Made by a program: the position numbers and the translations under genes. Below, in pieces: positions 4,743 through 7,082 of a stretch of DNA of 7,082 nt. Origin of the DNA: JBBDKV01 sp040879165 (GTDB lineage: Bacteria; Patescibacteriota; Microgenomatia; UBA1400; PJMF01); contig JBBDKV010000006.1 of NCBI GenBank assembly GCA_040879165.1, positions 1 to 7,082 on the forward strand, in the 5' to 3' direction. Below the pieces are notes generated by a model, which had not been told where the DNA came from, did no database searches, and saw only the letters and a program-made list of their open reading frames with translations. How positions within the stretch are numbered: position 1 is the first letter of the stretch; every line of letters starts with the position of its first letter.

Positions 4743-5323
4743 AGTTCCTCCTCAAAAGCATTAGCCCTGTCTAATCTGATTAGCAAAGCCTCCGCTAGAT
4801 TTATTAGTTTGTTTATTTGTTCATCATCTCTGTCCACCCATACCGATGCAGGTTCTAAATCCACAGGTATAAAGTTTTCATGTTCCTCCCACACATACAA
4901 GCAACGAGTTGCTCCCATCACAAACATCTCCCATTGCACTTGCCTGTAATGAGTCGTTGGCATTTTTGTGTAATGTTTGGAAGTCGTTTTGACTTGGCAA
5001 AGTTCAAGGTCACCATCGCTGTTGAACTTGATGCCATCAGGCGTTGCCATGAATCGCTCATTTTGTTCTGAACGATATAAGTCAGTGTTTTGAGGAAATC
5101 CCACTTGCTGTAACAATATAGGTTCTCTATCCAACCCATGTTGCGTGGCTGGGTTGCCCATGAAGCCATCATAAAATTTGCTCTTTATGACGCTTGACAA
5201 TGACTTTTCAGTCACTAAATTTGCTGCATTGCTAGCAGTCACACCACGATTACGAGCAGTTAGCCATTCATCACGATTTTCGCTATTAGCAACTATGCGT
5301 TTTTGTAATTGCGTTAGATTCAT
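4739..5323 (-). CDS. YqaJ-type (lambda Exo-like) recombination exonuclease
   Basis: I chose ATG 5323 because GAAAGG lies 6 bases upstream; ATG 5329 touches that site and 5371 has none. The 194-residue product has the YqaJ layout: RGVTASNAANL (residues 26-36), HGLDREPIL with E68, ATPDGI with D96, then LCQVKTT with Q110 and K112, and HYRQVQWEMFVMG (125-137). D96 and K112 match the PD-(D/E)xK metal site; the usual Glu of ExK is Gln here, a substitution known in some members of the fold. The enzyme degrades one strand from double-stranded ends to give 3' overhangs for RecT. It leads the leftward operon and is the likely target of the attenuator-like leader upstream. Its Shine-Dalgarno region is exactly complementary to a segment of that leader. 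Confidence 0.88.
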   Translation of the reverse strand: MNLTQLQKRIVANSENRDEWLTARNRGVTASNAANLVTEKSLSSVIKSKFYDGFMGNPATQHGLDREPILLQQVGFPQNTDLYRSEQNERFMATPDGIKFNSDGDLELCQVKTTSKHYTKMPTTHYRQVQWEMFVMGATRCLYVWEEHENFIPVDLEPASVWVDRDDEQINKLINLAEALLIRLDRANAFEEEL

Positions 5324-5343
5324 CTTCATCCTTTCAATATTTG

Positions 5344-5371
5344 ATATTAGACGCTTTATAAAATTATGCAA
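5344..5371 (-). promoter_or_regulatory. Possible second leftward promoter, after the attenuator
   Basis: On the minus strand TTGCAT (5371-5366) is followed after 16 bases by TAATAT (5349-5344). Transcription would start near 5337, directly before the GAAAGG ribosome-binding site of the exonuclease, so this transcript would bypass the terminator hairpin. The -35 hexamer is the same as in the candidate upstream promoter at 5504-5509. Both boxes match consensus only partly, and the region is AT-rich, so chance is possible. Confidence 0.3.
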
Positions 5372-5399
5372 CCAGCCTGTGACATTTATTGATGATGAT

Positions 5400-5435
5400 A
5401 AGAAAAAACCCCCTTCGGTGTTCAGTCGAAGGGGG
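5400..5435 (-). terminator. Intrinsic terminator (attenuator) upstream of the exonuclease gene
   Basis: CCCCCTTCG (5409-5417) and CGAAGGGGG (5427-5435) form a perfect 9-bp stem with a 9-base loop. On the minus strand it is followed by TTTTTTCTT (5408-5400), a good U-tract, so it stops leftward transcription. On the plus strand the stem is followed by CTAGGAGG, without a U-tract. It lies 86 bases upstream of the exonuclease start and directly abuts the stop codon of a 12-codon ORF, which is the arrangement of an attenuator rather than of an operon end. Confidence 0.75.
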
Positions 5436-5474
5436 CTAGGAGGCTGATGAAAGGATGAATTTGAGCAACCTCAT
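5436..5474 (-). CDS. Candidate 12-residue leader peptide
   Basis: Minus-strand ATG 5474 opens MRLLKFILSSAS with stop TAG at 5438-5436; the next base, 5435, is the first base of the terminator stem. A ribosome at the stop would cover the 5' arm of the hairpin and favour read-through into the exonuclease gene. No ribosome-binding site precedes the ATG, but a TAGAAT box lies 5 bases upstream, so translation would be leaderless, as is common in actinobacteria. The middle codons contain the 12 bases complementary to the exonuclease ribosome-binding site. Leu and Ser are frequent (three each), without a long run of one residue. The role is inferred from geometry only, and 12 codons can be open by chance. 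Confidence 0.45.
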   Translation of the reverse strand: MRLLKFILSSAS

Positions 5475-5479
5475 ATAAC

Positions 5480-5509
5480 ATTCTACTAGTATTGTTGACT
5501 GTGATGCAA
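5480..5509 (-). promoter_or_regulatory. Candidate main promoter of the leftward recombination operon
   Basis: On the minus strand TTGCAT (5509-5504, three of six matches) is followed after 18 bases by TAGAAT (5485-5480, five of six). The expected start site, 5474-5473, coincides with the A of the leader-peptide ATG. An 8-bp palindrome TACTAGTA (5484-5491) overlaps the -10 box and is a possible operator half. On the plus strand TTGACT (5495-5500) could be the -35 box of the divergent rightward promoter, but I see no good -10 for it. Confidence 0.45.
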
Positions 5510-5562
5510 CACAAGCCACGCTAAAACTACACAATTATGCAATTAGGAGTAAACTTATAAAC

Positions 5563-6333
5563 ATGACTAATCAATGGGGCAACCCTGAGCTTAAGAGTTT
5601 CAAAAACAATCATATTAGACGAGTCATGGTCGACTTAGCACGTGTTTTTGTGAATCGTAAGATAACGGTTGAGACAGAAGATTTGCTTATGAGAGCCAGC
5701 GACTATGGTGCTACCTTTTCAAAAGATGGTTTACCAACTAATTTGCCAGCCTACGATATGGACGATACTGAATTAGCACGTCTTGGGCTAAAAGTGCAGA
5801 TACCTGAATTTACTAAAAATATCGATGCAGGTGACTTTGGGTTTGAGCAAGATGGAGATATTTTTGTTTTCGTTGGTGAGACAACGGACACGCCATCAGA
5901 ACCTCAACAAACAAAATTGCAAGGCATTGGCAATCGTGAAATTGGTTTAGGCGATACAGGGTTAGACGTTGATTGGATTATCCAATACCTGCAACCTTAC
6001 AATGTTGAGAACATCAAAGAATTCGACCATGTTGTTGAGGGATATGTTAGAACAACGCAGCAACGCATGGGTATTGCTGTTACTGGACGTGTCGATGCAC
6101 AAAGCTGGAAATCGTTTTTGCCGAAAATTAGTGACCGCATATTGGAAACAGAAGCTGGTCGAAAAGTCAGAGCGTTACAGGCAGCACTAAAGGTGCATGG
6201 ATACCCAACACCAGTAGATGGCAGGTTTGGTATTTTGACAGTACGAGCATTGAGAGATTTCCAAGCAGACAACAACCTCAGAGTTCAGCCTAAAGCTGGC
6301 ATGATGGAATGGAATTTGTTATTTCCTAGCTAA
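5563..6333 (+). CDS. Protein with two C-terminal peptidoglycan-binding-like repeats
   Basis: A 256-residue protein. Residues 1-110 form an N-terminal domain I do not recognise, with a helical start (IRRVMVDLARVFVNRKIT) and an acidic stretch before FVFVGET. A polar linker (TPSEPQQTK) leads to two related repeats of PG_binding_1 type: residues about 126-187 (GLGDTGLDVDWIIQYLQPYN; TTQQRMGIAVTGRVDAQSW) and 200-254 (VRALQAALKVHGYPTPVDGR; LTVRALRDFQADNNL). These three-helix domains bind cell-wall peptidoglycan. There is no signal peptide or visible hydrolase motif. It is divergent from the recombination operon and next to the initiator, away from the lysis cassette, which is unusual. AGGAG lies 13 bases before ATG 5563, a long spacing. 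It may be a wall-anchoring virion protein or a second lysin with an unknown catalytic part. Confidence 0.7.
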   Translation: MTNQWGNPELKSFKNNHIRRVMVDLARVFVNRKITVETEDLLMRASDYGATFSKDGLPTNLPAYDMDDTELARLGLKVQIPEFTKNIDAGDFGFEQDGDIFVFVGETTDTPSEPQQTKLQGIGNREIGLGDTGLDVDWIIQYLQPYNVENIKEFDHVVEGYVRTTQQRMGIAVTGRVDAQSWKSFLPKISDRILETEAGRKVRALQAALKVHGYPTPVDGRFGILTVRALRDFQADNNLRVQPKAGMMEWNLLFPS

Positions 6334-6366
6334 TGACTAATATGTTATTCAATGAACGGATGACAT

Positions 6367-7068
6367 ATGCAAAAATCGCTATTACGAAAACGCCTTGGAT
6401 TTGAAGGCAATTTTACACAAATACCTAACGCCTGGGTCAGAGATGACAGAATCGGATTTAGAGCCAAAGGCATTTTGACCTTATTGATGAGCCATCAAGA
6501 TGGTTGGAGAATATCTCTTGAGGCACTAGCTGATGGGCAAGATGGCATTACAGCAATCAGGACAGCAGTTACTCAATTAGAAGAAAATGGATATCTCAAT
6601 CGGCAATATTTGAGGAATGATAAAAAACAAATTGAGGCAACAGAATGGATTATCTCTGACCCCTTTGAAAACCTGATATCAGAAAACCTGATATCAGAAA
6701 ACCTAACATCAGGAAATCACACACATAAGAATAACAATATTAATAACAACATAAATAAGAACACTATTAATACATTTGAACAATTTTGGGAAATATATCC
6801 TCGCAAGATTGGCAAAGGAGCTGCTCGCAAGGCTTGGCTAAAGATTTCTAAAACACACCAGAGTCAAACACTACTTGATGCTGTTAGTGCTTATGCTCAA
6901 CATCCTGACCTACCTGAGGTGCAATACATTCCGCACCCAAGTACATGGCTCAATCAGGAAAGATGGATGGATGACTTATCAAGTATGGGCAAAGCTAATG
7001 CAACGAGCGTAGCAGCTGACATATTGCAAAGGAGCAAACAGATGCAAGGACAGATTAGTGAACGTTGA
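6367..7068 (+). CDS. Replication initiator with winged-helix N-terminus and internal origin-like repeats
   Basis: A 233-residue protein. Residues 15-97 look like the winged-helix domain of phage replication initiators: FTQIPNAWVRDDRIGFRAKG (16-35) and GITAIRTAVTQLEENGYLNR (60-79). Residues 100-136 are a low-complexity linker with ENLIS-type repeats and many Asn. The C-terminal part begins FEQFWEIYPRKIGKGAARKA (137-156) and includes IPHPSTWLNQERWMDD (188-203), the conserved end of many phage replication proteins with O- or DnaD-like roles, which contact host or phage helicase-loading factors. It probably binds the repeats in its own gene and starts theta replication. The best start is ATG 6367 with GGA about 8 bases upstream. 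A GAGG just after the stop (7066-7070) may serve the next gene, beyond the window. Confidence 0.8.
   Translation: MQKSLLRKRLGFEGNFTQIPNAWVRDDRIGFRAKGILTLLMSHQDGWRISLEALADGQDGITAIRTAVTQLEENGYLNRQYLRNDKKQIEATEWIISDPFENLISENLISENLTSGNHTHKNNNINNNINKNTINTFEQFWEIYPRKIGKGAARKAWLKISKTHQSQTLLDAVSAYAQHPDLPEVQYIPHPSTWLNQERWMDDLSSMGKANATSVAADILQRSKQMQGQISER
6667..6711 (+). repeat. Three tandem 15-base repeats (iteron-like)
   Basis: Two exact copies of GAAAACCTGATATCA (6667-6681, 6682-6696) are followed by a third with three changes, GAAAACCTAACATCA (6697-6711), and a worn trace at 6712-6726. Each exact unit contains the palindrome TGATATCA. The unit is a multiple of three, so the protein shows ENLIS, ENLIS, ENLTS. 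Repeats inside an initiator gene are typical binding sites for that initiator, as in lambda gene O. Confidence 0.75.
6667..6775 (+). other. Candidate replication origin: repeats plus AT-rich unwinding tract
   Basis: Directly after the tandem repeats, bases 6717-6775 contain only about 12 G or C in 59 (about 80% AT) with a strong A bias on the plus strand. Repeats beside an easily melted stretch within the initiator gene is the layout of lambda-type origins. The linker that this region encodes (Asn, Ile, Lys, Thr) has little sequence constraint, so the DNA may have been shaped by origin function. Inferred from layout. Confidence 0.55.
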
Positions 7069-7082
7069 GGAAGTGGGAAAGC

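Larger units (their letters stand above)
5325..5459 (-). repeat. 12-base inverted repeat pairing the leader with the exonuclease ribosome-binding site
   Basis: On the minus strand the leader segment TTCATCCTTTCA (5459-5448) is exactly complementary to TGAAAGGATGAA (5336-5325), which contains the Shine-Dalgarno sequence and lies just before ATG 5323. The terminator hairpin sits between the two arms. In the transcript these could pair and hide the ribosome-binding site. The plus strand at 5449-5478 also reads GAAAGGATGAA and then codes MNLSNLI, close to MNLTQLQ of the exonuclease, so an ancient inverted duplication of the gene start is possible. Pairing in the cell is inference. Confidence 0.5.

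Noticed and set aside
5178..5447. Plus-strand 89-codon frame opposite the exonuclease start
   Set aside because: It lies antisense to a well-recognised exonuclease, runs through the terminator hairpin, has no ribosome-binding site and reads as an unnatural Phe/Arg-rich sequence.
6333..6404. 23-codon frame starting in a TAATG overlap with the peptidoglycan-binding gene
   Set aside because: The stop-start overlap is suggestive (MTNMLFNERM...), but there is no ribosome-binding site, most of the frame overlaps the initiator gene and there is no family pattern. A short leader ORF remains possible.
1..7082. CRISPR array, tRNA, insertion sequence, integrase or attachment site
   Set aside because: I saw no spaced direct repeats, tRNA-like fold, transposase, recombinase or flanking duplications; the only tandem repeat is the 15-base set inside the initiator gene.

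Overview
The window looks like part of a double-stranded DNA phage (or prophage) genome of modest GC content. Genes are short and tightly packed, usually overlapping by 4-11 bases. They fall into a virion/lysis block, a recombination block and a replication block, and I see no housekeeping gene, tRNA, integrase or transposase. A holin resembling the r1t family, a holin-adjacent M23 peptidase and AT-leaning codon use point to a phage of a low-GC actinobacterium, perhaps an aquatic one. That host guess is inference.

Layout. Bases 1-446 (+) hold the end of an upstream gene, a 35-codon gene and a small probable virion protein. Bases 496-1839 (+) are a lysis cassette: a coiled-coil protein with one membrane segment (XhlA-like), an M23 endopeptidase, a two-membrane-segment protein and an r1t-type holin. 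The well-placed start of the holin lies one base out of frame with its body. A hairpin at 1859-1887 separates this cassette from convergent leftward genes. Bases 1868-5323 (-) form one leftward operon, listed in order of transcription from 5323: a YqaJ-type exonuclease, a Bet/RecT annealing protein, a 59-residue protein, a coiled-coil protein, an HNH protein, SSB, and four small genes, the last encoding a 46-residue membrane protein. An extended -10 promoter after ssb may drive the last four genes separately. Bases 5563-7068 (+) hold a protein with two peptidoglycan-binding-like repeats and a replication initiator whose linker is encoded by 15-base iteron-like repeats followed by an AT-rich tract. 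This resembles the lambda origin inside gene O.

The most striking region is the 240-base space between the divergent blocks (5324-5562). On the minus strand I read a candidate promoter and then, 5 bases after the -10 box, an ATG opening a 12-codon ORF. Its stop codon directly abuts a 9-bp terminator hairpin with a U-tract, upstream of the exonuclease gene. A 12-base segment inside the 12-codon ORF is exactly complementary to the exonuclease Shine-Dalgarno/start region. Together these look like a leaderless leader peptide controlling the recombination operon by attenuation and by masking of the ribosome-binding site. The sequence elements are directly visible; the mechanism is inference.

Working together, the exonuclease would resect DNA ends, RecT would anneal the strands and SSB would protect them. 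The initiator would open the origin in its own gene. The lysis cassette would release progeny late in infection.
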